Origin: Romanomermis culicivorax
Taxonomy: Eukaryota > Nematoda > Enoplea > Mermithida > Mermithidae
DNA length: 64,000 nt
Direction: 5' to 3'
Assembly: GCA_963922205.1 (NCBI GenBank)
Contig: CAWUHX010000035.1
Span: 1,426,001 to 1,490,000, forward strand
A program made the translations under genes and the position numbers. This document shows positions 10,396-21,000 of the stretch, in pieces. Position 1 is the stretch's first letter. Each line of letters opens with the position of its first letter. The notes under the pieces are model-generated. The model did not search any database. It had not been told where the DNA came from and was given only the letters and a program-made list of their open reading frames with translations.

Positions 10396-11666
10396 CCACG
10401 TTACTTGTGATCTGGACTGTATGTAACCCGTTAGTTAGAATTTCCGCCAGATAAGCTCTACGAGCTCATGGCCATACTTGGAGCATTACGTGCACCTCTT
10501 GTCAGTAAAAACTAGCGACGTTTTGCAACCCAAAACGACTAGTTTGGAAATTCTCACTAAAAGATGTTCATATGTTAAGCATGGAGAGTGAAACTCGCCC
10601 CAATGCTTAAGGTATTCGAACTGGAAAATGTCTATGTGACCATAGGCATCTTCTGCACCGATTTCTGCTCTACAGAAGTTAGCTTGGGCGTTATTAGCTC
10701 CGCCCAGGGCATACCATAGGTCTACAAGGTCCTTAAAAGGGCCTTTTTCATTAATTTTGTACTCATTTTTGGGCCTACCAAGTTTCCTTTGGGTTTTTAG
10801 CTCTGCATCTGCATCTGTCAAACTTTATATATATATTTTTATATTGTATTGCGTTGGCCGCCTACAGTTACCAATAAATTTGCATATGTTTATTGTGCCC
10901 ACTGCATCCGCTGCTGGACTCTCACCTAGGAATATACCCGTCGCCCCTTGCATCTAGTTTTCTCCCGCTGCTCTACATGTGGATCGTTTGTGTCACCCCT
11001 TGACCTATTCATCGCCCTCAGTGCTGAACGTAACCGGATCCCCATCACCCTCCGTTCTTGCTGTCCAGGACCCATAAACCCCTGAACCCATGGATCAACA
11101 GGGACCCGTCGTCCTACACGGAATCGTATTTGAGAAAAGGACCAGGTAAGTCTTCAAAGGGGATTATTGCTGTTGAGGGTGCATTGTAGGGAACCCTTTC
11201 CTAAGTCAGTTTTCCCTTGAGAGTCCCCTTAGTTAGAGTACCTCTTGTACCTCCTGGGTTAGGACGAAAAAGGAGATTTAGGTTTACAATCAGGTCCCCT
11301 ACATTAGGCCATTCCACAAATGGCCTTGTCCTTCATTCTCAGTGAATGGGACCAGGGATTGCCACCCCTGACCTGGTGGCATTGTCCATTACTCTACAGC
11401 AGAACCCAAGGACAGCACATAGTACCCTATAGGCCCCCCTATAGCCAGTACTAGCTGGGTCAGGTTCCCGAAAGGAATATAAACGAGCCACCCAATGGGG
11501 TCACAGTGTGTTCCTCACAGTGACATGGCGGTATTTTCATCAATATGGCATGGGTTTCTTCCCATCAATGTGATTGGCCACAATTTTACTTAATGTGACA
11601 TGGCTCCAATTTCGTTTAATGTGGCAGAGAATCGCTGTTGTGTGTTTCGCTGAATAGGGGTGAAAC

Positions 11667-12260
11667 CATTTATACTTGCCTTTTCTTGAAACACTTTCGA
11701 TTGGAAAGAAGAACTGCAATTTTGGGAAGAATCACTGATGGTAACCTCCAACTGAACCAAGACGACAATATCCCCTTCGTCCGGTTATGTTCTGTCGATT
11801 TCATTCCGTTCCGCTTAAATAGGCAAGTATAAATGGGTCTTGAAGGATTTCCGTTCGGTTCTGTGAAGATGCACAAATGGATGCCACGTGCATTTTCCTC
11901 TGAACCCGTAGTCTTGATGCTGCACATCCAAGTCACGGGCCCCAGACTTGGATCTTTCTGAGGGGCACTACTGCGGTCACAACAGGCGATGCGCGGCTGT
12001 GCAGTCAGTTGCAGAGAAGCTACCGCCCAGTGTGCGAGGTCGGTTACAGGTTGGACGTTACCGCTGGTCGTTTTCCGCAAAATTGCATTTGTCCTTTCTA
12101 ACCGAAGGTCAATTCTCAGGCTGAACGTTTCAAGCTGTTGACGACTCGTTCCATTTGTCGGAAAAAGCAAGTATAGATGAAAGTGGGGATTTGAGTAATC
12201 CAGTGACGTCCGTTTTGATGTTTTGCAAAGCAAGTTCTAAAACTTACAAGAAAGTTCCAA
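11667..12260. repeat. Inverted-repeat cluster of TATACTTGCC units
   Basis: Related units occur in both orientations. On + at 11668-11750 the order is ATTTATACTTGCCTTTTC, GATTGGAAAGAAGAACTGC, then CAATTTTGGGAAG and GGTAACCTCCAACTGAACC. On the minus strand at about 12180-12040 the same order recurs: ATACTTGCTTTTTCC, GGTTAGAAAGGACAAATGC, CAATTTTGCGGAA, GGTAACGTCCAACCTGTAACC. A third, shorter minus unit at 11838-11810 reads CCCATTTATACTTGCC then TATTTAAG. The longest frame here (187 codons, minus) resembles no protein I know. Function unknown. Confidence 0.55.
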
Positions 12261-12889
12261 CGGCAAAATGCAATTACTGTTATTTCGAAAACATGGCGCT
12301 TTGGTTCAGTTGAATCCACATCCATTGTCGAACGAACTCCAATTTAATTCCGCCAACGAGTCCAGAAATCCAGACCAAGTAGCGGGTAGAGTTTGTCAGT
12401 CGCTCCATCCAATAGCTCCATTAGTTGAAATCCATGATCCGGCTTGCGTCAGTAATCATATGTGGCTGTGGAAATTGTCAAATTATGATTAACATCATCA
12501 CGCAGAGTAGAGATTGGAGGTAACGGAACATCGTTTTCCCTCGACGATATTTTCCACACGAGAACAATAACTTGAATACTTTTCCTCATTTTCCAAAAAT
12601 TTTCAACATTTTTAAAGACGTTTATGATGTGGCCACGACGAATGCTTTTTTCTGCGTTTTAGGAGCTATCCAGACATTCTGATGTTTTGGGAGTCAACCT
12701 CCACTGTTCTTTTCTCGTCAAATCGGTGTTTATGGCGAAAAAAATCTACAAGTGTGAAATAAATTTTGGGCTCCTTCGTCAAATTGTGAAAAAATTATGG
12801 GATTTTTAAGTCGGAAAGGTGTATTTTGAAGGCCAAAACCCGAAACTTCGTATGATTTGCTGAATATGGACTTAAAGATTTATGTTTAG
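12261..12889. other. No recognised gene; relatively G+C-rich stretch
   Basis: 12268-12492 holds an open frame of 74 codons without recognisable similarity. The rest is ordinary A/T-rich sequence. Confidence 0.4.
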
Positions 12890-13269
12890 CGTACATGTAA
12901 AATTGTCAAAAATGGGGTAAAATTCACGCGCCCAACTGGGGAGTAGTGGTACACGCATTAAGTCCATAGGCTGGTGGACCAGGTTGATTCTTGATGTAGG
13001 TCGGATTTTTCTGTAGGGGTCATTCCGCGCTTTGAAAATGTGCTGGTTAGCTTTCTCAAGTGTCAAAACACTAGAAAAAGTCCAATTTGAGAAAATTTGA
13101 GAGTTTCAGCTAAAATATACTCGTTCCCAAAAATGTCACAACATATTTTTACGGTATTTTTGACAAATTTTACCATTTTTGACTCGTTTTCGGCCTTTTG
13201 GGTGAAAAATGAATTCTGAGCTTTGGCCTGACCCCTGCTCCCCAACTTCGTAGCTCTGTTACATGTATA
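12890..13269 (+). mobile_element. CATACATGTAA-family MITE, diverged copy
   Basis: Ends CGTACATGTAA and TTACATGTATA; near the right end CTTCGTAGCTCTGTTACATG matches the family 3' end (CTCGGAGCTCCGTTACATG). The interior is strongly diverged and no clear target duplication is left. Confidence 0.6.
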
Positions 13270-14828
13270 AGGCGTTGTTGGGAAGTTACAAAATTTTTAA
13301 CGTTTATAATCCGATCGAAAATTATGCTATCTCGCTAAAAACGGTGTTTTTGAGCGTATCTCGACTTTCCCGGCTTACGTTACAAATAATTAAGCAAATC
13401 AAGTCTCCGAGAAATTTTGGCATTTTACTTTTAGGGCATCGAAATCTGTTTGATTTTGATCCAGACGTAATCTTTCAACAGTTATTGTGGGCTTATTTGC
13501 GCCGTAAAATTTGAGTATTTGAAATTCTAAGGGTACCAAAATATGCCTTTTTTGGTCTCATTCTTTCGGGGAATTTCCTCTCTACCTCGCATCGCCACTT
13601 TTTTCATGCAAATGTTTTGCTCAAAAATACCCACAGACGCTTTGTTTATATGTTTTTGTGTATGACTAAACAATTCGAGGTATCTGGGTTCACTATTCAT
13701 GAAATCTGAGACAAAAAATGTCAAACTACATGCTAAAGTCTAAAATTAGCGAAAACGACCTCAAACGAACCATCTCAAAATATTCATAGAATCAGATTTG
13801 TAAAAAGGAACAAGAGTTTGCTGCGAGCTTAAACAAGTTTAAAAAATTAAGGTCTATCATCCTGGCGCGAAGTTCCGGAAAATTTCCGAATGCATAATGT
13901 TGGAAAATATATTCTTGAGATAATTTTTACTCTTATTTGCGTGAATTTTGAGCTTAAACATAGTGATACTGTTTAAGTTAAGTGATTAAAGAAACGGAGA
14001 AAAAATCACGATTTCATTTTTTTCTGAGCAACTCGATCATTAAACTTTTATTTGCACTATATTTCCCAACTAGTTCACTCTGATATGAAATGAGTCATAG
14101 CAAAAGGATGAAAGCTGTCAATGATAACTGAGAAATGAAAGTAGACTTCCTTATTTCTGCATTTAGGCTTAATTGTATGAAATATTGAACATTGTTAACG
14201 ATTGCTTCTAAGCAGAGGGCTAAGTTTTCCTAAATTTCTAGTGCAGAGCCCCAGAAGCACCGAAAAAAATTTCCAGTCCGGCCAGTTACTGAAGCTGCTT
14301 CATGTATGTTTGTATTCTCGACCCGTTCATATTTCAGTCTAAAACTTATCCGCGAATAATTTCTATTTCCTACTTGATCTTTCTGTTCATCATTAGATCA
14401 TTGAAGCTTCTGCGTTTTTGATGAATTATGTAACGTTCATTGTATGTTTTCGAATGCATTGTGTAAATCATCATCATCATTAGTAGCCTCCACTTCATAT
14501 CCTGTTTATCAGGAGAAAGGCGTGCGCATAAAAAATGATCCTTTGAACAAGTAGACACCAGTTTTCTGTAACTTTTCAGGTGCCGAGTAGGTGTTTTCAT
14601 CATACACATAGACTTAACTCCTATCTATACTATAGCATCGACATTCAATTTCTGTATGTTTTGAACGCCGAAATGGCTGGTGCATTTTCGTCATTTGCGT
14701 CACATCAATTGTCATCATAACTACAAAAAGGACTTTACGGAAACTTTAGAAGAAAAATATTTCATGCGAAATTCGTACTATTTACGAATACATAGCCTTT
14801 TATGGAACCACTTCATTTAATATTTCAG
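13270..14828. other. Upstream flank of the kinase gene, nothing else recognised
   Basis: A/T-rich sequence with no supported gene. It ends in a good splice acceptor, tttaatatttcag (14816-14828), directly upstream of the kinase leader; see the separate entry. Confidence 0.4.
14816..14828 (+). promoter_or_regulatory. Possible trans-splice acceptor of the kinase mRNA
   Basis: TTTAATATTTCAG is followed by 56 bases of leader and the ATG at 14885. I find no upstream coding exon. The site could accept a spliced leader, as in nematodes, or end a 5' UTR intron. Confidence 0.4.
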
Positions 14829-14884
14829 AGATATTTCGAGGAGACAAATTACACAAGATGACTATTAACTACTGAAGCTACGAT

Positions 14885-15043
14885 ATGAAATGCAAAACGC
14901 CGCACTGCTATCTATTGGTAATATTATGTTCCGATTTGACTTATTCAATTACCTTGTACCGCCCAGACGTAGATTTCCCTTACAAAGGTGCGGGATCGTG
15001 TTACGTGCGATGTATGGCGCAATGTTTTAAAAAGACAAAACAG
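14885..15043 (+). CDS. Kinase gene exon 1: start and signal peptide
   Basis: ATG AAA TGC..., 53 codons, ending CAG before GTACGT (phase 0). It encodes a short hydrophobic stretch ([15 protein letters not shown]) suited to a signal peptide, then a segment with cysteines spaced C-x3-C-x3-C ([10 protein letters not shown]). Confidence 0.8.
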
Positions 15044-18000
15044 GTACGTCAGTAATTTGAATTACTTTTCGCCTGGATGATTTGAGGGAAAAATTTTGCG
15101 TGCAAAAGTGAGGACTCAAAAGATAGAATGCTTTGTGATTTCTAAAATATCTTTCTAAAATGTTGCCCGCTGATACATTGAATGTATAAATAAGCGTTAT
15201 TTGAAATTAGAAAAATAAGTATCATTTTAGCAAGTAAACTAATTTCATATCGATGATCAGATCGCAAATGTATAAATCTGTTCAGTGAAAAATGTTGAAT
15301 AAGATTACTATGCGAAGCTAAGCAAGAATGTAACAAAACATTATAGGGTTTTTATTGATCTGATGAAAAATAGTTCATGGTTTGACGTTTGGTTTTTACA
15401 CCATCTCCTCTATTGTATGTGCATCATACAGGCACATAGGAAGGGGTAGGGAAGACCATACATGTAATTGGGGGGGAAGTGCTATGGGAACCCCCCCCCC
15501 CAGAAATCGTCGACCATATGGCTAGCCATTGGGCGACCCCCCCCCCCAGGATTTTCCAATCCTATGGCTAGCCATATGGTAGCCCTAGGGACCCCCATAG
15601 TTTTAGTCGGAAAAATACTAAAAAATGTCATTTTTTCCATGAAAAATGTCAGTTTTTGAACAAAAAATGGTCAAAAACGTCAATTTTCTCGGCGCTTCGC
15701 GCCATAAGTACATATTTTATCATTTTTTAGACAAAAATTACTACTTTTTAAACCGTTTTTCGAACATTTTTCATGGAAAAATCGATTTTTTTTCCTTCAG
15801 GAACCCCTCCCCCCAAATTTTTGGGAATTACTAACCCCCGGCCCCAAAAAAGTGCTCCAACCCCCACCCCACTCAGACCTCGGAGCTCCGTTACATGTAT
15901 GGGGAAGACCCTCCTTCCTAAAACCCTAGACATCCCTGTCTGGCCCGAAAAATGCTCAAAGACTTCTCCCTGAACTCGAACATTTTTTTATCTTTACGCA
16001 TATTATGTATAATAAATATTTTTTTGGTTTTTTTGTGTCTTTTTGCACACTCACCCTCTTCAAAGAAAAGTCCGAGGACCCTCCCCTCAGAAAATTCTTT
16101 CCGTGCATGTCTGATGTGCATTACTAAGTACAAAATAGGGAAAAAAGGATTTATGTAACGGAATTTTGATGAACTCAACCTTTATGCAGCTTATTTGACG
16201 AAAAGGACTAGTCGGTTAAGAATATGATTAATTAAAAACATACTTAATTTTGATAAAACTGACCTCTAGACTGTCAATTTAAATTTTTTACTTTTTTACT
16301 TGTAAAAAATGGAACGGAAAATTTTTTCACAACGGAAATGTGTTTTTTTTGTGTATACTTGCAGCGAAATTCGCTCACTTCTTGCGTCAATTTCGTTCAA
16401 ATACTCATTTAGCTGTACTTGGTTAGTAAAAAAGCCTGAGAAAATTTTCAAAGATTCCTGAAACTATCTTTGCACGATACCTGAAATGTTTATATCGTAT
16501 AAAAAATTAAACTCTGGTTCTCTATTTACTACCTTTCAGAAAGAGTTGTGTTCACTTTCACCCTATTTAGCGCTTGACCTTATTGATGTATGGCCGCGGC
16601 CGAAGCAAAGCAACCATAAAATTAATATTCCACAACTCGGTATTTAGTCATCACAAACCTTGTTTCTGAACTTTTAATTTTTCGAATTAATAAGTCCTGA
16701 CTTGACTGAAGCAGTAAAAAACACGAATGTCACTTATAAACAGAATATAATTTGAGACTTTGTGTACGTGGCACGACAGCATAACCGCGGAAATAATCAT
16801 CAAAGCCTCTCTAAGCTCCTGGTTGACTAATACATTATAATATACTTTCACTGCATATACTCAATATTCGGGATGAGCCTAAAAAGGCGACTGGTGCTGA
16901 CCATATCTTTGGAAGAAGCTTATTAATGCGGTGTCGTCGATAGATGATACATCTGGCATAAAAGCCGAAAAGTTTCGGTCAGATTGCTCAAATATTGACT
17001 GAAAATGAAAAATACTAAACTTCGATTTTTTTGCAAATAGTCTTTTTATGATTTGCCTAAATTTTTTCCATATTGAAACAAGAAACTGATGAATTTAAAT
17101 TACGTTTAGATTACAAATATGGGTGATTTTTAAAGTATTCTCAGAATAGGATATCTTTTACTTTGATTTCTCAACTCTTACTTTTTGGAAAACGACCACT
17201 TTTACGAAATTTCTGTTTATGTCAAAACCATAAAGGCTTGGAGCATAAAACTTGGTCCTTACAGCAAATACAAATATGGGATTCTAATGCAGCAATCCGC
17301 ATGGAAAGATTCATTCATTCGAAAGTTGTGAAAGTCAGAATTTTTGGCTCACTCTGTATGAAGGCTTTCAAATAGTTTCTTCTAGATATTGTACGAGGAC
17401 TCCTTCTGAATCATTTTCTGATCAGAGTACAATATTTGAACCTTAGTTCACTATTTCGATTTGAAACAATTCAAATTTTTTTATCAACACAGAATAAAAG
17501 TAAATTATCTTATTCATCGATCTACTTTTGCTTCAGGTTAAAGCGATTTTTAATGTTTATTCATTGCTGTGTGACTGACTATTTAATGTAATAACTGCAA
17601 ACGGAATACTGTAAAGGCAAAATAGTAAACGCTCCTCTAGCGAGGTGTTAAATAGGATAAAGAAGATAAATGTTACAAAAGAGTTTTTACGCATGTTTTT
17701 ACCATGAAGGACGTTTCTGGGCTATTAGTCGATGGATGATTTCGAGATACTTCCTCAAATTTTGTGTCCGCATTTTCAGTTTTTCATTTAACCGCTGAAC
17801 TTTTTATTATTTAGGGATTATCCGAGTGCGATTCATACTGCCAGCCGTCGCAAATTAATATCACTTGTGTAAGTATAAACTGGTTCTACTAAACGTTTCG
17901 GTTAACCGGCACTTGTTTTACACACCGAAAACCATTTTTCTTCTTTTGACTTCTCCGGTTTTGAGCATCTCACTTTTGCAAGTATATTAAAAGAACTGCT

Positions 18001-21000
18001 ACGTTTATTCGACATATAACACAGGATTTTCCGATTTTAAAATTTAAATGTTCAGTTAACACTTTTGAATATTTTTGTTAGAAAATTTTATGACTCTCTC
18101 CCTTAAGAATCGCTTTTCAACCAACTGTTCAGTTAGTTAACTCACTACTATTTTATGTTCGTGTAAGTGTTTCCAGCTTCATTCAGTGTTCTTAGCAGAG
18201 TAGAGTGAAAATGTTCAACACGTATATCATAGCTGGTATTTTCAAGATTGCCATTAGTTACCTTCTTTGTAGTAGGAGTAGGACTGAAATTTTGTGAATT
18301 CGTGATAGACAAAACCTTTTTTGTAGTTAGCAATGACATGGCAGTAGGGCTTATAGGGAAGGGAATAGTTGAACACATCAGTTGTAGCATTGGGGTGTAG
18401 TCGACAGTCGTATCTTAGGTGGGTTTCCTCCACTTTTATTAAATTTGCACATCATGAACAGAAGCATTCTATGTTTCAAGAATGGGAAATGTCAAAAAGC
18501 TTTTTGATGTTTAATCGGAAAGATGTAGTGATCAGTTCGATATTAATTAGATGGAGCTAGACCAAACATATGGTCTTCATCGTAGTTAACACTATAATTA
18601 TTATGTGAACTTATATTATATTATTCTGAACACTAGCATTTTATTTTTGACTCCAACATCATTTATGAGTCTCGAGGTTGGAGAATTACAAAAAATGGCG
18701 TTTCAAACCAGGAATGGTCCTTCGGTAATTTTTTCTACGTGTAAAGGATGCTTCAAAAGTATTTGAAACTTGAAATTATATCGTAAAAAATCGAGAAAAA
18801 CTACTGCTTCATAGGGCAAGGCTGTTTAGCACGAACGATCTGACCTTAAAAAATTTATGAGTACGGCAGAACTTCTTGAATTGCCAGAAATGCGGCAAGA
18901 AATTTGAAAGAATGAAAGGGAAATAAAACTTTTATAGACAAATGCAATTCCAATGAAGCTTTGCCAAAGTTCTATGATTATAGTTTTCATTCAATAAGTT
19001 TTGAGCCTTCTTTCATAACTCTTACGTTAAAAACTTGATCTGGTTATCTGCTATGACGACTGTTTTTGACTAAGTGACAGCCCGTATAAAAAGATGTTTC
19101 TCGTCGTTAATTGAGTATTGACTAAAAATAGTTAGAAATGTCAATTTTCTCGGCGCTTCGCGCCATGAATACATTTTTTACGGGTTTTCAAGTCAAAAAT
19201 TACTGCTTTTAAACCCGTTACGTGTATGACTGCCTCCTTCAGACGCTTTTTTTCTATTGAAGGAAGCAGGGCCGTGTACAAGAGGAGCGGGGGGCGGCCG
19301 CCCCCCTCCCCCATTGAGGCAGCATGCAAACAGTGTATCGCGTAAAATCAACATTTTCTGGGGCCATTCAGTGAAAAAAATGTAGTCCGCCCCGCCCCCC
19401 CCCCCATGAAAAAATGTGCACGGCCCTGAAAGGAAGCTATATATATGAACGTTTTGCTTTCGTGATTGTTAAACCGAAACTGTGATTTAAAGGACAGTAA
19501 GACCGAAACCCACAAATGCAAAACGTGAATCGAAGAAGTAAACCGAGGTTATTCCGGACACCGGGGCTATTCCGGACAAACTTACCAGTTTTTCTTCGAA
19601 TGTATTGCTTTTGAGATTATATGGTGCTTCAAAGAAGTTAGCCAAGCTGTTCCATAGGTTACTGTCACCTACCTACACGATGTTACTTTTTTAGCGAAAT
19701 TTCATTGCTTGCAAACTTGCTCCAGTATTCATGACTGGTTAAAGCTTTATTGTTCTAATTTTTCACTTAGATAGCTTAATATCTTTATTTTATCGTCTAC
19801 TAGTCGATTTATCCATTCAACTGCTGATAAAAAAATTGCTGGTCGTCGAAATGTAAAATGTCATTTTTTGAAAATCGTTTGGATATTTCGGACACATTTC
19901 TGGAGGCATTTTGACTAAAATGTCAAAACCACCTGTGCCTGCTTCGATTCGTTTGTGGAACGTGGAATGTGGATCTGAAATGTTTGAAGCTCATCCAAGG
20001 CTTGTTTTTGAAGAAATAAGACATTGGTTTGTGCGGCTCAACACCACAACTCAAGTGCATATTTGCAGATTTATTTTACTTTTTCGGATAATGCGCGTAC
20101 AATTTTGATTCGTTTCTTTCGCACATGGGTGCCTATCATCGCAATATTCCGCATTTGTGGTTGAGCTATGATTCTCCTTTTCACTTTGATTCTCATCGTT
20201 TATACCGGTATTCCCAGTTGTGCCTTGATCTCGTTTATTTGGATAGGATTTGATGTGCCTTCTAATCACAAACTCATACAATGTCTGGAATAATCCCATT
20301 GAATAGGTATTTCCATTTTGACGGCGTTTAACAAGCAATTTTCCGAAATTTACACAGTGTCCGGAATAGCCAGCTAGCCGGGGTAAATCCGGATACCAAG
20401 GTTTAAAAAAAGCATAAATGTACTGTAGGTACATTTATATTTTTTATATCTTTTTTTATTTTTTAGTACGTTTCTAAGTTAGATAGAGACCAGAATTTTG
20501 AAAAAATATTTAAGTGTTTAGCCATTACAAAGATACAGCACTTCAAAGCTGAAAAGTGTCCGGAATAACCCCGGTTTACGGAACCCGAAAATGTGAAACC
20601 GGAACATCTGTACTGATTCTACCAATCTATTATCCGTATGTTGATTGTTGATGACGTTTTCTATAAACTGCTTCAAGAAAAATCAGTTTGCCCCTTTATA
20701 GTAGTGTTACATGCATAAATCTAATTTCTTAAATACACGCAGCTAATTGGGGGAGTGTAAGAGGATCTCCCGATAAATTGTTGGTAAGGAAAAAATTTTC
20801 CTTATCAAAAATAAGCAAAAACACCCGAAATCTACATATTTTGTAGGTGTGCTTAAAGTCGAGTTCTATCGGTAAATTTATTTTTAAATTCGTATCATGT
20901 TACTCTGCATGAGGCGATAGTAACCCAGACTTTGAGTTAAAACTTCCCACTGTATTGTACTCGTGATTTGTTTAATTTACGAATAAGAGCTAATCATATG

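Larger units (their letters stand above)
5099..10419 (+). mobile_element. Two-gene Tc1/mariner (DD36E) transposon with BEN-domain cargo, 5.3 kb
   Basis: Inverted ends CAGTCCAGATCACAA (5099-5113) and TTGTGATCTGGACTG (10405-10419) are flanked by TA at 5097-5098 and 10420-10421. The match continues inward (AGTAACGTG), with a 2-base insertion in the left copy. The surrounding LTR sequence is continuous once the element and one TA are removed (compare 50758-50775), which gives direct evidence of insertion. Inside are a + strand DD36E transposase (8663-9711) and, divergently, a spliced BEN-domain gene (7941-6028). Each end carries about 220 bases of degenerate CTTGTG/CTTGCCAAG motifs. The size and second gene are unusual for this superfamily. 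Confidence 0.88.
4895..11626 (+). mobile_element. LTR-type element (solo-LTR-like), interrupted by the Tc1/mariner insertion
   Basis: It starts TGTCACGTG at 4895 and ends GTGGCA at 11626, flanked by the 4-bp duplication gaga (4891-4894 and 11627-11630). Removing it rejoins the outer array in register. 4895-5098 and 10422-about 11020 match the second copy at 50536-51580. LTR-like signals are GTCCTTAAAAGGGCC near 10730 (TATA-like) and AATAAATTTGCATATG near 10872 (polyA signal). Past about 11020 the sequence is more G+C-rich. It has an ATG at 11090 opening a short frame (MDQQGPVVLHGIVFEKRTR) that meets a GTAAGT donor at 11145; I do not recognise it. Whether 11020-11626 is LTR or leftover interior is unresolved. 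Confidence 0.65.
3808..11666. mobile_element. Outer array-ended element (CTCAAAACAGCG family), interrupted by an LTR-type element
   Basis: The 8-bp duplication catttata is found at 3800-3807 and 11667-11674. The ends are weakly inverted (AGGCTTGTCCCC / GGGGTGAAAC). The left end holds a run of units like CTCAAAACAGCGATT (3830-3955). The right end holds the inverse, GAGAATCGCTGTTTTGAGAC (4680-4894), continuing after the LTR insertion at 11627-11655 (GAGAATCGCTGTTGTGTGTTTCGCTG). Without the insertion the element is about 1.13 kb and non-coding. The interior at about 3960-4670 is A/T-rich, including a homopurine stretch. Confidence 0.75.

Noticed and set aside
11670..12233. 187-codon minus-strand open frame
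   Set aside because: It overlaps an inverted-repeat cluster, has no domain I recognise and a composition like its opposite strand; treated as chance.
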